In this document: piece by piece, positions 1 to 9,923 of the stretch
Numbering within the stretch: position 1 is the stretch's first letter
Layout of the letters: each line of letters opens with the position of its first letter
Assembly (NCBI GenBank): GCA_021647375.1
Contig: JAKIUV010000031.1
Span: 1-27,057, forward strand
DNA length: 27,057 nt
Direction: 5' to 3'
Source of the DNA: Robiginitomaculum sp.
GTDB taxonomy: Bacteria; Pseudomonadota; Alphaproteobacteria; Caulobacterales; Maricaulaceae
Translations under genes and position numbers: made by a program
The notes under the pieces: model-generated
Told to the model about the DNA's origin: nothing
The model's input: the letters and a program-made list of their open reading frames with translations, nothing else
Database searches by the model: none

Positions 1-1820
1 GGTCTCGCGCATAATATTGAGCCTGGCCTTGGAATTGACCCCGAGCGGGCCTTTATATAGCAAGATACAGGACGATTGTTTGTCGTTTCGCCCAACCCGC
101 CCCCGCAATTGGTGCAGTTGCGCCAGCCCGAACCGTTCCGCGTGTTCAATCACCATGACCGTGGCACCGGGCGCATCGACGCCGACCTCGATAACCGTTG
201 TCGCCACCAAAATATCATATTGCCCGCGCTTGAAAGCTTCGGATATGGCCTCTTTTTCTTGGGCTTTCAGCCGCCCGTGTAGCAAGCCAACCCGGCCCCC
301 GAACCGTGCGGATAAGTGCCGATAGCGCTCTTCTGCGGAGGCGAGATCTATCAAATCCGAATCCTCCACCAACGGACATACCCAATAAACCTGCTCGCCT
401 TTGTCCAGCACCCTTTCTAGGCCGTCTATAACGGCTTGCATTTTCTCCACGGGGACAATGCGGGTGTCTATGGGTTTGCGCCCCATAGGTTTTCGTCGAG
501 GCGGGAGATGTCCATATCGCCGTAGGATGTGAGGGCGTGCGTGCGCGGGATAGGTGTGGCGGTCATCACCAATATGTCTGGTTTTTGGCCTTTTTGGCTA
601 AGGCGCAATCGGTCGCGCACGCCGAAACGATGTTGTTCATCAATAATGGCTAGCCCCAAATTGGCAAACTCTACATGCTCTTGAAACAGGGCATGGGTGC
701 CGCATATCACATCAATATGCCCGTCTGCTAAGCCGCCCAGAATGGCTTTTCTCTGCCCGCCTTTATCGCGCGCGGTCAAAGCTTCGACTGTGAGATTAGC
801 GGGCGCGAGGAATTGCTCTAAGGATTTTTTGTGCTGCCGTGCCAGGATTTCGGTCGGTGCCATGATCGCCACTTGCGCCCCGGCCTCACAGACATGGGCG
901 GCAGCGAGGGCGGCGACGAATGTTTTACCCGCACCCACATCGCCTTGTAGCAAACGCGCCATGCGTGTCTCTGCGCTCAAGTCGGCTTTGATCTCTGCGA
1001 ATGTACGTGATTGCGCGCCCGTTGGTTTGAACGGCGCACCGTCCAACACTTCGCGCACATATTCGCCTGCGGCTGTGAAACTACGTCCGGATTTAGTTCT
1101 TGTATGCTCGCGCACCAAAGCCAAAGCCAATTGCCGCGCCAGTAATTCGTCATAGGCCAATCGGCGGCGGTGTAAGGTGTCTTCGCCTGCTTCGATCTTG
1201 CTGGTAGGGGTGTGTAGACGCTTGAGTGCGTCCAGCCAGCTTGGCCACTCATTCTTGGCACGCATAGCTGGGTCGAGCCATTCGGGAAGTTCAGATGTTT
1301 TCTCTAGCGCACCTAAAACCGCCTTGCGCGCCATTTTCTGGGATAGGCCTGAGGTGAGCGGGTAGACGGTTTCAAATTCCGGAATGTCGCCAGCGTCCTT
1401 AAGCGGCAATATATAATCCGGGTGGGTCATTTGCGGCTGGCCGCGAAAATGTTCGATCTTGCCAGATATAACTACGTCTGCGCCCTCAGGTAACTGGCGG
1501 CGCAAATAATCAGGACGGGCGTGGAAGAATGTAAGTTCTAACTGCCCGGTACCGTCCGAGACAAACACCCTGTACGGTAAACGACGTGTCGCCCCCGGCC
1601 TGTGGGTGTCGACACGCACGTTTAAAATCACCAAATCGCCGTCAACCGCGCTGGATATACCGGGCAGGCGTTTGCGCTCAACCAAGCCGCTGGGCGGTGT
1701 CAACACCACATCGCGGATGCGCCGCCCCATGGCTTTGTCCAACAAATCAGCCGAGCGCGGTCCAACACCGGACACGGTGCTAATGTCTGCAAACAGCGGA
1801 AATAAAATATCAGGTCTCAT
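1..1820 (-). pseudogene. recG: ATP-dependent DNA helicase RecG, frameshifted and cut by the window edge
   Basis: RecG remodels stalled replication forks and branched DNA in the cytoplasm. The first frame (start ATG at 1820) gives an N-terminal wedge/OB region, then helicase motifs: Walker A GDVGAGKT at residues 293-300, DEQH at 394-397 and TATPIPRT at 420-427. It then runs into a stop at 468 after the sequence SRLDENLWGANP. The neighbouring frame continues without a gap from about 493 down to 1 with RKPIDTRIVPVEKMQ, then VATTVIEVGVDAP, AERFGLAQLHQLRGRVGRN and GVNSKARLNIMRE, which is the second RecA-like domain of RecG. One missing A in the coding-strand A-run (plus-strand T4 at 490-493) explains it: restoring it gives LDEKPMGRKPID, as the family expects. 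The last part of the gene lies beyond position 1. It is divergent from sdhE-mfd. Family identity is very secure. Whether the gene is truly broken or the base is a sequencing error cannot be told here. Confidence 0.93.
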
Positions 1821-1884
1821 AAATGCATTTTGCGCCTAGTTTTTCATGACTGCAAGGAATATAGGAACGTGGTTGGAGATTCTT

Positions 1885-2157
1885 ATGGTAGATACAGAAA
1901 AAACTTTGCGCGTGAAAAAGCTGATACACCGCTCCGGGTATCGGGGGTTTAAAGAGGTTGATTTAATCCTCGGCGGTTTTGCCAAAGCCCATGCCGCAGA
2001 GCTAAGCGACAACGAATTTGACCAGTTCGAAGCCTTGCTCGAAGAAAAAGACCACGATATTTATGACTGGATAACAGGCACGCAACCAACACCACCCGAA
2101 TTTGACACGCCGCTCTTGCACAAGCTAAAAAACTTCACACCTGATATTTTAAAATAA
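1885..2157 (+). CDS. sdhE: succinate dehydrogenase assembly factor 2 (SdhE, CptB/DUF339 family)
   Basis: Small cytosolic protein of 90 residues that helps attach FAD covalently to the flavoprotein subunit of succinate dehydrogenase. The family signature RGxxE is present as RGFKE at residues 20-24, in the segment HRSGYRGFKEVDLILGGFA, followed by the acidic helical C-terminal half (FDQFEALLEEKDHDIYDWI). I chose ATG 1885 because GGAG at 1875-1878 lies six bases upstream and the resulting length is typical. An in-frame ATG at 1846 exists, but its extra 13 residues do not look like the family. The stop overlaps the mfd start (TAATG), so the two are probably translated from one message. The gene is divergent from recG, an arrangement common in alphaproteobacteria. 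Confidence 0.92.
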   Translation: MVDTEKTLRVKKLIHRSGYRGFKEVDLILGGFAKAHAAELSDNEFDQFEALLEEKDHDIYDWITGTQPTPPEFDTPLLHKLKNFTPDILK

Positions 2158-5100
2158 TGCAGGCCGTTCAGACATATGCAGATGCCAAGGGGGCTTGGCA
2201 GGTTGGGGAATTGGCTGAGGGGGCTGATGCTTATGTGTTTGCGCGCGCAGCGAAACGGCGTGGAGGTCTTTGTATATTTGTGGCACGAGATGATAGCCGG
2301 GCAGGGGCGTTTCGCAGTGCCGTATCATTTTTTGCACCTGATATAGAAGTGCTACAATTTCCGTCTTGGGACTGTTTGCCCTATGACCGCATCTCGCCGA
2401 GCCGCACGATTGCAGCCAAGCGGGCAGGGTGCTTGCACAGATTGCGGCATTTAGATGCGGACAAACCGACCATTCTCATCACCACTATCAACGCTCTGAC
2501 CCAAAAAGTGCCGCCGCGTTCCGTCATGGGCAAAGCCGGGCTTAGGCTGGTTCCGGGGGAGCAAATTAAACGCGAAGAGCTGGAGCAATATTTCTCTATG
2601 AACGGCTATACGCGGGCGTCGACTGTGATTGAACCGGGGGATTACGCTCTGCGCGGCTCTTTGGTCGATGTGTTTCCGCCGGGCTTTGACGAGCCTGTAC
2701 GGCTGGATTTCTTTGGGGACGAGTTAGAGAGCCTGCGCTCATTTGATGCGGACAGTCAACGCTCATTGGCGAGCCATAAGCGCATAGACTTGGCACCCGT
2801 GAGCGAAGTGTTCTTGAACCCAGAGAGCATAACCAAATTTCGCACATCCTATATCGCAGCGTTCGGCGGCGGGCTAAGCGATGACCCGGTCTATGCGGCG
2901 GTCAGCCAAGGCATACGCTATCAGGGGCTGGAGCATTGGTTGCCATTGTTCACGGACACGGTTGAGACTTTGTTTGATTACGTGCCGGATACGACTTTAT
3001 GGGCCTATGATACACTGTGCGCTGAGGCGGGCGCTGAGCGGGAAAAATTGATTACGGATTATTACCAGGCTCGCACCGACCACGCGGGTGAAGATACGGC
3101 TTACCGGGCTTTGCCGCCGGAACGACTTTATATGAGCGCGGAGATGTTGGCGGATAAACAATCGGGGCTAACTACTCGTAATCACTCGCATTTTTCCTTG
3201 GCGGTTACGCAAAACACCATGAATATGGGCGCGAGCGCGGCGCGTAATTTCTCGAAGGAGCGCCAAACCGAAGGGGTGAATGTCTTTGAAATTGCCGCTA
3301 ACCATCTCAAGAAATTGGCGAAATCTGGCCAGAAAGTCTTGCTGGCTTCATGGACGGACGGGTCGAGCGAGCGGCTGGGGGGTGTGTTTGCCGACCACGA
3401 CCTTGTTATTGGCTCAATAGATGCGGCGACCGATATTGCGGGGCTAAAACCGGGGCAAATTAAGCGCATTGTCCTGCCCATAGAGAACGGGTTTACCTAC
3501 GGCGACCTCAGCATATTGAGCGAGCAAGATATTCTCGGTGATCGTTTGGTACGCCGTGGCCGTCGCCGTAAAGGCAAGAATTTCATTGCCGAAGTTTCGG
3601 CTCTGTCAGAGGGTGATTTGGTCATCCATATCGACCACGGTTTGGGGCGTTATATCGGCCTGAAAACCTTGCCCGTACAAGACGCGCCCCATGATTGTCT
3701 TGAGATTGAATATGCAGGCGGTAGTACGCTCTATCTGCCCGTTGAAAATATTGAGCTTCTCTCGCGCTACGGCGCAGGCAGTGAGAATCAGGTGCTGGAC
3801 AGGCTCGGCGGCACGGCGTGGCAATCGCGCAAAGCCAAGGCCAAACAGCGCCTGAAAGACATGGCGGGCAAGTTGATAAAGATAGCCGCCGCCCGCGCTC
3901 TTAAAACCTGCGACCCGGTCGAGATTAACGCGAGCGAATACGCAGAGTTCTGCGCCCGCTTTCCATATGTGGAAACCGAAGACCAAATGGGGGCTATCGA
4001 AGATGTGGTTAGCGATCTGACCAGTGGTCGCCCCATGGACAGATTGGTGTGCGGCGATGTCGGGTTTGGCAAAACCGAAGTCGCCCTGCGCGCCGCCTAT
4101 CTTGTGGCTATGAGCGGGCAACAAGTGGCCATTGTGGCGCCGACCACCGTGCTTTCGCGCCAACATTTCATAACATTCAAAGAGCGCTTTAAAGGCTTGC
4201 CTATAAAAATTCGTCAAATTTCACGGCTGGTGGGTGCAAAAGACGCCAAGGCGGCGCGGGAAGAATTAGCAAATGGGCAATGCGATATAATTATCGGCAC
4301 CCATGCTTTGTTGGCCAAGACAATTAAGTTCTCGGACTTGGGCTTGCTGATTGTCGACGAAGAACAGAGATTCGGGGTTGGTCACAAAGAACGGCTGAAG
4401 GCATTACAGGCCAATATCCATGTGCTGACCTTAACCGCGACACCGATACCGCGCACCCTACAAATGGCGCTATCGGGTATTCGGGATTTGTCGCTCATCT
4501 CGACGCCGCCAGTCGATAGATTGGCTGTGCGTACCTATATCACGCCTTGGGATCCGGTCATTTTGCGCGAAGCTTTGCTGCGCGAACGCTATAGGGGTGG
4601 GCAGAGTTTTTTTGTGGTGCCGCGTATCGCAGACTTGCGCCGCTGTGAAGATTTCCTAAGCAAACATGTGCCCGAAGTTAGCTATGTTATGGCGCACGGC
4701 CAGATGAAACCATCGGCGCTCGAAGATGTGATGACCGCGTTTTATGACCGTAAATATGATGTTTTGCTCTCCACTTCTATCATAGAAAGCGGGTTGGATA
4801 TTCCTGCGGCTAATACCATGATTATTTACCGCGCCGATAGATTTGGCCTGGCACAGCTTTACCAGATGCGCGGACGGGTCGGGCGCTCCAAAGTCCGCGC
4901 CTATGCTTATATGACGACACCTGAACAGCACATTATGACCAAGGGGGCATTACAGCGGCTCAAGATATTACAGTCTTTAGACACGCTGGGCGCAGGGTTC
5001 TCGCTAGCCAGTCACGACCTTGATATGCGCGGCGGCGGTAATCCGCTGGGCGAAGAACAATCCGGACATATCAAAGACTTAGGCGTGGAACTTTATCAAC

Positions 5101-5597
5101 ATATGCTCGAAGAAGCCGTGGCCGAACTGCGCGAAGACGACACGGTCACTAGCCGTTCCTGGTCACCATTGGTCAATGTCGGCGTGCCCATATTGATACC
5201 GGATACATATGTGGAAGACCTACATGTGCGCTTGTCCTTATACCGACGTTTGTCCGAATTGGAAGACGCGCAAGCTGGTGATGCTTTCGCCGCAGAGCTA
5301 ATCGACCGCTTTGGTACCTTACCGCAAGAAGTGCATTATCTGTTGCAGGTCATGTCCATTAAACGCTTGGCACGTCAGGCCAAAGTCGCGAAAATCGACG
5401 CCGGGCCAAAGGGTGTGGTGTTCACTTTCCGCCACCAGGACATCAAAGACCCTGCTGTTATCCTCGGGGCTATGCAGTCCCACCCGAATTGGCGTCTCCG
5501 CGCCGATCAAACCATATTCGTCCCTGCCATTTTACATGACCCAAAGGTCAGGCTGGATACGGTGGAGCAGACGTTAAAGGTCTTAGTGCGAGGTTGA
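2157..5597 (+). CDS. mfd: transcription-repair coupling factor Mfd
   Basis: Large (1146 aa) DNA translocase that removes RNA polymerase stalled at lesions and recruits UvrA. The N-terminal third is the UvrB-like module (for example FPSWDCLPYDRISPS and GDYALRGSLVDVFPPGFDEPVRLDFFGDE in two pieces). The RNA-polymerase interaction domain begins near residue 480 (GDLVIHIDHGLGRYIGL). The translocase carries Walker A GDVGFGKT at 633-640, DEEQ at 734-737, TATPIPRT near 760, STSIIESGLDIPAAN near 870, and the TRG-type GLAQLYQMRGRVGRS near 900. A C-terminal TRCF domain closes the protein. Length is normal and the frame is intact. The start ATG overlaps the sdhE stop by one base, and no clear Shine-Dalgarno site is seen, which suggests translational coupling. 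It converges with puuD. Confidence 0.98.
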   Translation: MQAVQTYADAKGAWQVGELAEGADAYVFARAAKRRGGLCIFVARDDSRAGAFRSAVSFFAPDIEVLQFPSWDCLPYDRISPSRTIAAKRAGCLHRLRHLDADKPTILITTINALTQKVPPRSVMGKAGLRLVPGEQIKREELEQYFSMNGYTRASTVIEPGDYALRGSLVDVFPPGFDEPVRLDFFGDELESLRSFDADSQRSLASHKRIDLAPVSEVFLNPESITKFRTSYIAAFGGGLSDDPVYAAVSQGIRYQGLEHWLPLFTDTVETLFDYVPDTTLWAYDTLCAEAGAEREKLITDYYQARTDHAGEDTAYRALPPERLYMSAEMLADKQSGLTTRNHSHFSLAVTQNTMNMGASAARNFSKERQTEGVNVFEIAANHLKKLAKSGQKVLLASWTDGSSERLGGVFADHDLVIGSIDAATDIAGLKPGQIKRIVLPIENGFTYGDLSILSEQDILGDRLVRRGRRRKGKNFIAEVSALSEGDLVIHIDHGLGRYIGLKTLPVQDAPHDCLEIEYAGGSTLYLPVENIELLSRYGAGSENQVLDRLGGTAWQSRKAKAKQRLKDMAGKLIKIAAARALKTCDPVEINASEYAEFCARFPYVETEDQMGAIEDVVSDLTSGRPMDRLVCGDVGFGKTEVALRAAYLVAMSGQQVAIVAPTTVLSRQHFITFKERFKGLPIKIRQISRLVGAKDAKAAREELANGQCDIIIGTHALLAKTIKFSDLGLLIVDEEQRFGVGHKERLKALQANIHVLTLTATPIPRTLQMALSGIRDLSLISTPPVDRLAVRTYITPWDPVILREALLRERYRGGQSFFVVPRIADLRRCEDFLSKHVPEVSYVMAHGQMKPSALEDVMTAFYDRKYDVLLSTSIIESGLDIPAANTMIIYRADRFGLAQLYQMRGRVGRSKVRAYAYMTTPEQHIMTKGALQRLKILQSLDTLGAGFSLASHDLDMRGGGNPLGEEQSGHIKDLGVELYQHMLEEAVAELREDDTVTSRSWSPLVNVGVPILIPDTYVEDLHVRLSLYRRLSELEDAQAGDAFAAELIDRFGTLPQEVHYLLQVMSIKRLARQAKVAKIDAGPKGVVFTFRHQDIKDPAVILGAMQSHPNWRLRADQTIFVPAILHDPKVRLDTVEQTLKVLVRG

Positions 5598-5691
5598 CGA
5601 GTGTTTTTAAATTTATTTTATAAATTCTTAGGGGGTTGGCATCCTATATAAAATTGGTATTATTTTTGGTCTGTAGACAACCCCTAAACCA
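5598..5691. terminator. possible bidirectional termination region between convergent mfd and puuD
   Basis: A 94-base AT-rich gap between two convergent genes. It holds an all-AT hairpin, AATTTAT-TTT-ATAAATT (5610-5626), and a wider inverted repeat: TTAGGGG(G)TTG at 5628-5638 pairs with CAACCCCTAA at 5678-5687 across about 39 bases. Neither is a classic GC-rich stem followed by a T-run, so the terminator call is tentative. Confidence 0.3.
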
Positions 5692-6870
5692 TTATTTATC
5701 AATAATCCAAATCCGCAACATCTCCCGTTCTGCATCCGTCATGTTTGTTTCATTGCCGAGCGGCATGTCTTTGCCTGTGACTGTGCGCTCCATGATGAGG
5801 GCTTTGTTTTGTTTTATGAGTTCGTCTGTATCCAGGCGGAACCCATTTGGCGGTTCGTCATACCATTCGTGACTTGGGTTCGGGGCATGGCAGGCGGTAC
5901 AGTGGGTTTCCATAATTTTGCGCACATCCGAGAAACTGACCGCGCCCACATCTTGTGCCGCTGGTTTTTTGAGGGCGAGGGGGAAGGTCATAGCGGCGAC
6001 CATGAAGACGACTGCGGCAATGACAAAGACTGTGACTGGTTTTCCTTTAGCGCGAATGTTGAATACATGGCGCACGGCTATGCCAGCCAGCGCGATGAGC
6101 GCCAGGCTGAGCCAGCCTATACCCGAGCCGTAAGTCATAGGGTAATGGGCGCTGGTCATGATGAACAATACGGGTAGGGTCATGTAGTTATTGTGCATGG
6201 AGCGTAGCTTGGCGGCTTTGCCGAATTCGGGATTAACCGGACGCCCTGCAATCAAATCCGCCACCACGATTTTCTGGTTCGGGATGATGTTGAAGAACAC
6301 ATTGCCCGCCATTATCGTACCAATCATAGCGCCGATTTGCATATAGGCGGCACGGTCGGAGAATGTTTTCCCCGCCAATATTGCGGCGCATGTAAAGAGT
6401 AAAAACAGGACTATGGCAAATAATCCAGGGCGTTTGCGCAAGGGTGATTTGCACATGAGGTCATAAACAATCCAACCGCCCGCCAGCATGCCCATACTGG
6501 CACCAATTGCTTGCCATTGGGATAGCGCCATTTTGCTTTTGTCTATAAGGTATAGGTTAGCCCCGTAATAATAAATCACCGCCATGAGCGCAAAGCCGCT
6601 CATCCATGTGAAATAGGCTTCGTATTTGAACCAGTGGAGATGCTCTGGCATGTTGTCGGGTGCGGACATATATTTTTTATTGTGGTAAAATCCGCCGCCG
6701 TGGACAGACCAAAGCTCGCCGTCTGGTTCGCCTTTTTTAACTTTTTCAGGTCGCTCCAAATTGTTGTCGAGCCAGACGAAATAAAAGCTGGCACCAATCC
6801 AGGCTATGCCCGTAATTACATGCAACCAGCGCAAGATAAGCGAAAGCCAAGCGTATAAATCAATCCCCAT
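5692..6870 (-). CDS. puuD: urate hydroxylase PuuD: membrane urate oxidase with C-terminal cytochrome c domain
   Basis: Oxidises urate to 5-hydroxyisourate at the inner membrane, passing electrons to a c-type heme rather than making hydrogen peroxide as soluble uricase does. The 392-residue protein has about eight hydrophobic spans (near 10-32, 86-104, 118-138, 147-167, 176-196, 228-247, 251-270 and 279-299), with the histidine/tryptophan-rich first span (LRWLHVITGIAWIGASFYF) typical of this family. The C-terminal tail from about 310 is a mono-heme cytochrome c: CTACH at 324-328 with a likely axial methionine in GKDMPLG (M369). The start overlaps the end of xdhC by 11 bases, so it is the last gene of the xdhA-xdhB-xdhC-puuD run. 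No uaZ/pucL-type uricase is present in the window, which makes this the urate-oxidising step. Confidence 0.93.
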   Translation of the reverse strand: MGIDLYAWLSLILRWLHVITGIAWIGASFYFVWLDNNLERPEKVKKGEPDGELWSVHGGGFYHNKKYMSAPDNMPEHLHWFKYEAYFTWMSGFALMAVIYYYGANLYLIDKSKMALSQWQAIGASMGMLAGGWIVYDLMCKSPLRKRPGLFAIVLFLLFTCAAILAGKTFSDRAAYMQIGAMIGTIMAGNVFFNIIPNQKIVVADLIAGRPVNPEFGKAAKLRSMHNNYMTLPVLFIMTSAHYPMTYGSGIGWLSLALIALAGIAVRHVFNIRAKGKPVTVFVIAAVVFMVAAMTFPLALKKPAAQDVGAVSFSDVRKIMETHCTACHAPNPSHEWYDEPPNGFRLDTDELIKQNKALIMERTVTGKDMPLGNETNMTDAEREMLRIWIIDK

Positions 6871-7645
6871 TTGTCGTCCTTAATTGTAATAATTGCGCGG
6901 CAATGGACGCCGCGATAATTTCCGGTTCTTTGCCTTGTATGCGCTCTATGCCGATGGGGCAAGTCAGACGCGATAATTGTGCGTCCGAGAAACCGTGTTT
7001 TTTGAGCCGTGACATAAACCGCGCCTTTTTGGTTATGGAGCCGATAAGACCGAGGAAAGCGAAGTCGTCCCGTGTGAGTATTGTGCTTACAAGCTCATAA
7101 TCCAGATTGTGATCATGGGTCATGATGAGGAAATATGTATTTTTGGGAGCGGAAGAAATGGTGTGTTTTACGTCACTATAGGAAAGAACTTCGCCTACAA
7201 CTTTGGCGTAGCGATTGTCGTAAACCTTGAGGGTAAAAGGCAAGGGGGCGAGGGCGGTAGCTGTGGCTTGTCCCACATGCCCTGCGCCAAATATATATAC
7301 TGGTATAGTGTGTAGGGTGGGCAAATCTGGAAGTTCATTAGAGCGCGTGATTTTTTGCAAAGAAAGTTCGACCCGACCGCCGCAGCATTGCTCGACATCC
7401 GGGCCGAGGATATAGTCGAGAAATTGTATTTGTGTACCTGAAGCCTTTAGGCAATCTCGCGCGGCACGGATTGCTGCGACTTCCAGATTGCCGCCGCCTA
7501 TGGTTCCGTATTCTTGCGTGTCTGTGACCAGCATGACCGTACCCATATCGCGCGGGGTGGAGCCTTGGGTATCGGTAATGCGAACGAGACAAATGGCTTC
7601 GCCCTTATCCAGTAACTCTGCCGCAGATTTGCGCCAGTTAAACAC
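6860..7645 (-). CDS. xdhC: xanthine dehydrogenase accessory protein XdhC
   Basis: Chaperone that binds molybdenum cofactor, holds it while the terminal sulfido ligand is added, and inserts it into XdhB. The 261-residue protein has the XdhC/CoxI N-terminal segment (GSTPR at 28-32, IGGGNLE at 49-55, EQCCGGRVEL around 86-95) and a C-terminal Rossmann fold (VYIFGAGHVGQA around 116-127; GLIGS near 199-203; CPIG at 229-232). The cysteine pair at 87-88 matches the segment implicated in cofactor binding in the family. The start is GTG at 7645, overlapping the xdhB stop by 8 bases; the 3' end overlaps puuD by 11. The overlaps indicate tight translational coupling. Confidence 0.95.
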   Translation of the reverse strand: MFNWRKSAAELLDKGEAICLVRITDTQGSTPRDMGTVMLVTDTQEYGTIGGGNLEVAAIRAARDCLKASGTQIQFLDYILGPDVEQCCGGRVELSLQKITRSNELPDLPTLHTIPVYIFGAGHVGQATATALAPLPFTLKVYDNRYAKVVGEVLSYSDVKHTISSAPKNTYFLIMTHDHNLDYELVSTILTRDDFAFLGLIGSITKKARFMSRLKKHGFSDAQLSRLTCPIGIERIQGKEPEIIAASIAAQLLQLRTTNGD

Positions 7646-9923
7646 GGCGAAGTTCGGTTGCCGCCCGTAGGATTTCTTCGGGTGTACACGGTGCGTTTAG
7701 GGTGGCTCGGGATTTGTAATCCGTACTGGCGCAGACCGCATCCGTCAGGGCGCAATAGACGGAATTGGCCAGCATAAAGGGCGGCTCGCCCACGGCTTTG
7801 GAGCGGTAAATCGTCTCCTCCCTATTGCGACCTTTGTCCCATATTTGAATATTCATAATATCCGGACGGTCGCCAATGGTCGGAATTTTATAGGTGCTTG
7901 GTGCGTGGGTTTTAAGATGCCCGGCCTTGTCGAACACCAATTCTTCGGTGGTCAACCAGCCCATGCCCTGCACAAACCCGCCCTCAATCTGCCCCATATC
8001 TATGGCCGGGTTTAGGCTCTGCCCGCAATCATGAAGAATATCAACGCGGGTCACTTTGTTCTCTCCGGTTAGGGTATCAATGATGACTTCGGACACGGCG
8101 GCACCATAGGCATAATAATAAAACGGGCTACCCATCAAGGTCACCGGATTATAGCGGATTTTAGGCGTTTTATAAAACCCGGTTGCCGAAAGCTGGATGC
8201 GAGCCTGGTAGGCGGAAAGGCTAAGGTCTGCAAAGGACATAGATCGGCCATTACCGCTAATCTGGCCGTCATTGAAGCTGATGTCGGTTTCGGCGCACCC
8301 CCATTTTTTGGCTGCATGGTTCATGAGCCGTAATTTGATTTTCCGTGCCGCATTTAGTGCCGCCATGCCGTTGAGGTCTGAACCAGAGGAGGCAGCCGTC
8401 GCCGAAGTATTAGGGACTTTGTCAGTGCGGGTGGCGCTGATTTTGATGTGCGATAGCGGAATTTTAAACTCCTCCGCCACCACTTGCGCCACTTTAATGA
8501 ACAGGCCTTGCCCCATTTCCGTACCGCCGTGGTTGAGATGCACAGAGCCGTCGGCGTATACATGCACCAGGGCGCCAGCTTGGTTGAGGAAGGTTTTGGT
8601 GAAGCTAATCCCAAATTTTACCGGCGTGATGGCAATGCCTTTTTTTAGAATTTTACTGCCTGCGTTAAAGTCTCGAATGGCCGCCCGCCGCCCACGGTAA
8701 TCGCTGGTCTCGGCCAGTTCCGCTAATATCTCTGTCACCACCGCGTCTTTGACAATTTGCCCGTAGGGTGTTTCGTTGCTCTTGCCGTCCCCATAGGCAT
8801 TGATAAGCCGCACATCCAGCGGGTCTTTGTCCAAGGTAAAGGCTATATCTTCGATGATTTTCTCAATCCCGATCATGCCTTGGGGGCCGCCAAACCCGCG
8901 AAAAGCGGTGTTGGAAACCGTATGGGTTTTATAGCGGTGAGAGGTGATTTTGGCGGTGGGTAAATCATAGCAATTATCGGCGTGGAACATAGCACGGTCA
9001 TTGATAGGGCCGGATAAATCTTTGGAGCGGCCACAGCGGGATTCAAGCTTTATATCCAGCCCGCTAATCCGTCCGTCCTCGTCATATCCGCAATCATAGT
9101 CGTAAATAAAATCATGGCGCTTGCCGGTCATCTTCATATCGTCATCCCGGTCAAGACGGCACTTGACCGCCTGTCCGGTTTTGGTCGCGGCAATGGCACA
9201 AGCCGCCGCCATGATTGCGGGCTGGGTTTCTTTACCGCCAAAGCCGCCGCCCATACGGCGCACCTCCACGGTCACATCTTTCTGGGTTTTACCCAATACA
9301 TGCGCCACCAGATGCTGAATCTCCGTCGGGTTTTGTGTAGATGAATAAATATGCACATCCCCATCCTCAAGGGGCAGTGCCATAGCGATCATGCCCTCAA
9401 GATAAAAATGATCCTGACCGCCCATTTCGAACTGGCCTTCTAGGCGGTGGGGGGCAGATTTTATGGCGGCAGGCGCGTCGCCTTTAATAATGGTTTTTGC
9501 ATTTTCTATGGTTAAGCCTGCGTTTCGGGCCTGGGCAATTGTCGTTAGGGCGGGCAGGGGCGCATACTCTATTTTGGCCAGTTTTGCCGCCCGTATCGCC
9601 AGCTCCCGGCTGGTTGCGGCAATGGCAAAAATAGGCTGGCCGACATATTCCACCAAACCTTCTGCAAACAAAGGATCATCACCGCCGAACGGGCTAACAT
9701 CATTATGGCCGGGAATATCATCGGCGGTAAGAACGCACGCAACCCCGCGTGCTGCGCGCACATCTGTTAAATCCAGAGATTTAATCTCGGCGTGGGCATG
9801 TCCGCTCATGGCGATATACATATGCAGTAAAGCTTTGGGTTCGGGAATATCGTCCAAATAACGTGCCGTCCCGCAAGCTTGTTTCAGGGCGCTGTCGTGC
9901 CCTACGGATTTGTGGACACTCAT
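7638..9923 (-). CDS. xdhB: xanthine dehydrogenase, molybdopterin-binding subunit XdhB
   Basis: Large catalytic subunit (761 aa) that hydroxylates hypoxanthine and xanthine to urate at the molybdenum centre. It starts with the a/b hammerhead (GHDSALKQACGTARYLDDIP) and continues into the two Mo-binding domains. Expected active-site residues are visible: Q170 in MGGQDHFYLE, E232 in MGGGFGGKE, R342 in FRGFGGPQGM and the base E713 in KAVGEPPFM. By alignment to known enzymes these match the bovine Gln767, Glu802, Arg880 and Glu1261 positions, which favours xanthine dehydrogenase over aldehyde oxidase. I chose ATG 9923: it overlaps the xdhA stop as ATGA, has an AGAGG stretch just upstream, and the longer reading frame adds residues unlike the family. 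The end overlaps xdhC. Confidence 0.96.
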   Translation of the reverse strand: MSVHKSVGHDSALKQACGTARYLDDIPEPKALLHMYIAMSGHAHAEIKSLDLTDVRAARGVACVLTADDIPGHNDVSPFGGDDPLFAEGLVEYVGQPIFAIAATSRELAIRAAKLAKIEYAPLPALTTIAQARNAGLTIENAKTIIKGDAPAAIKSAPHRLEGQFEMGGQDHFYLEGMIAMALPLEDGDVHIYSSTQNPTEIQHLVAHVLGKTQKDVTVEVRRMGGGFGGKETQPAIMAAACAIAATKTGQAVKCRLDRDDDMKMTGKRHDFIYDYDCGYDEDGRISGLDIKLESRCGRSKDLSGPINDRAMFHADNCYDLPTAKITSHRYKTHTVSNTAFRGFGGPQGMIGIEKIIEDIAFTLDKDPLDVRLINAYGDGKSNETPYGQIVKDAVVTEILAELAETSDYRGRRAAIRDFNAGSKILKKGIAITPVKFGISFTKTFLNQAGALVHVYADGSVHLNHGGTEMGQGLFIKVAQVVAEEFKIPLSHIKISATRTDKVPNTSATAASSGSDLNGMAALNAARKIKLRLMNHAAKKWGCAETDISFNDGQISGNGRSMSFADLSLSAYQARIQLSATGFYKTPKIRYNPVTLMGSPFYYYAYGAAVSEVIIDTLTGENKVTRVDILHDCGQSLNPAIDMGQIEGGFVQGMGWLTTEELVFDKAGHLKTHAPSTYKIPTIGDRPDIMNIQIWDKGRNREETIYRSKAVGEPPFMLANSVYCALTDAVCASTDYKSRATLNAPCTPEEILRAATELRRV

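Noticed and set aside
3606..4217. Long open frame on the minus strand inside mfd (203 codons)
   Set aside because: It lies wholly opposite a conserved part of Mfd, has no family resemblance, and is explained by the codon pattern of the real gene.
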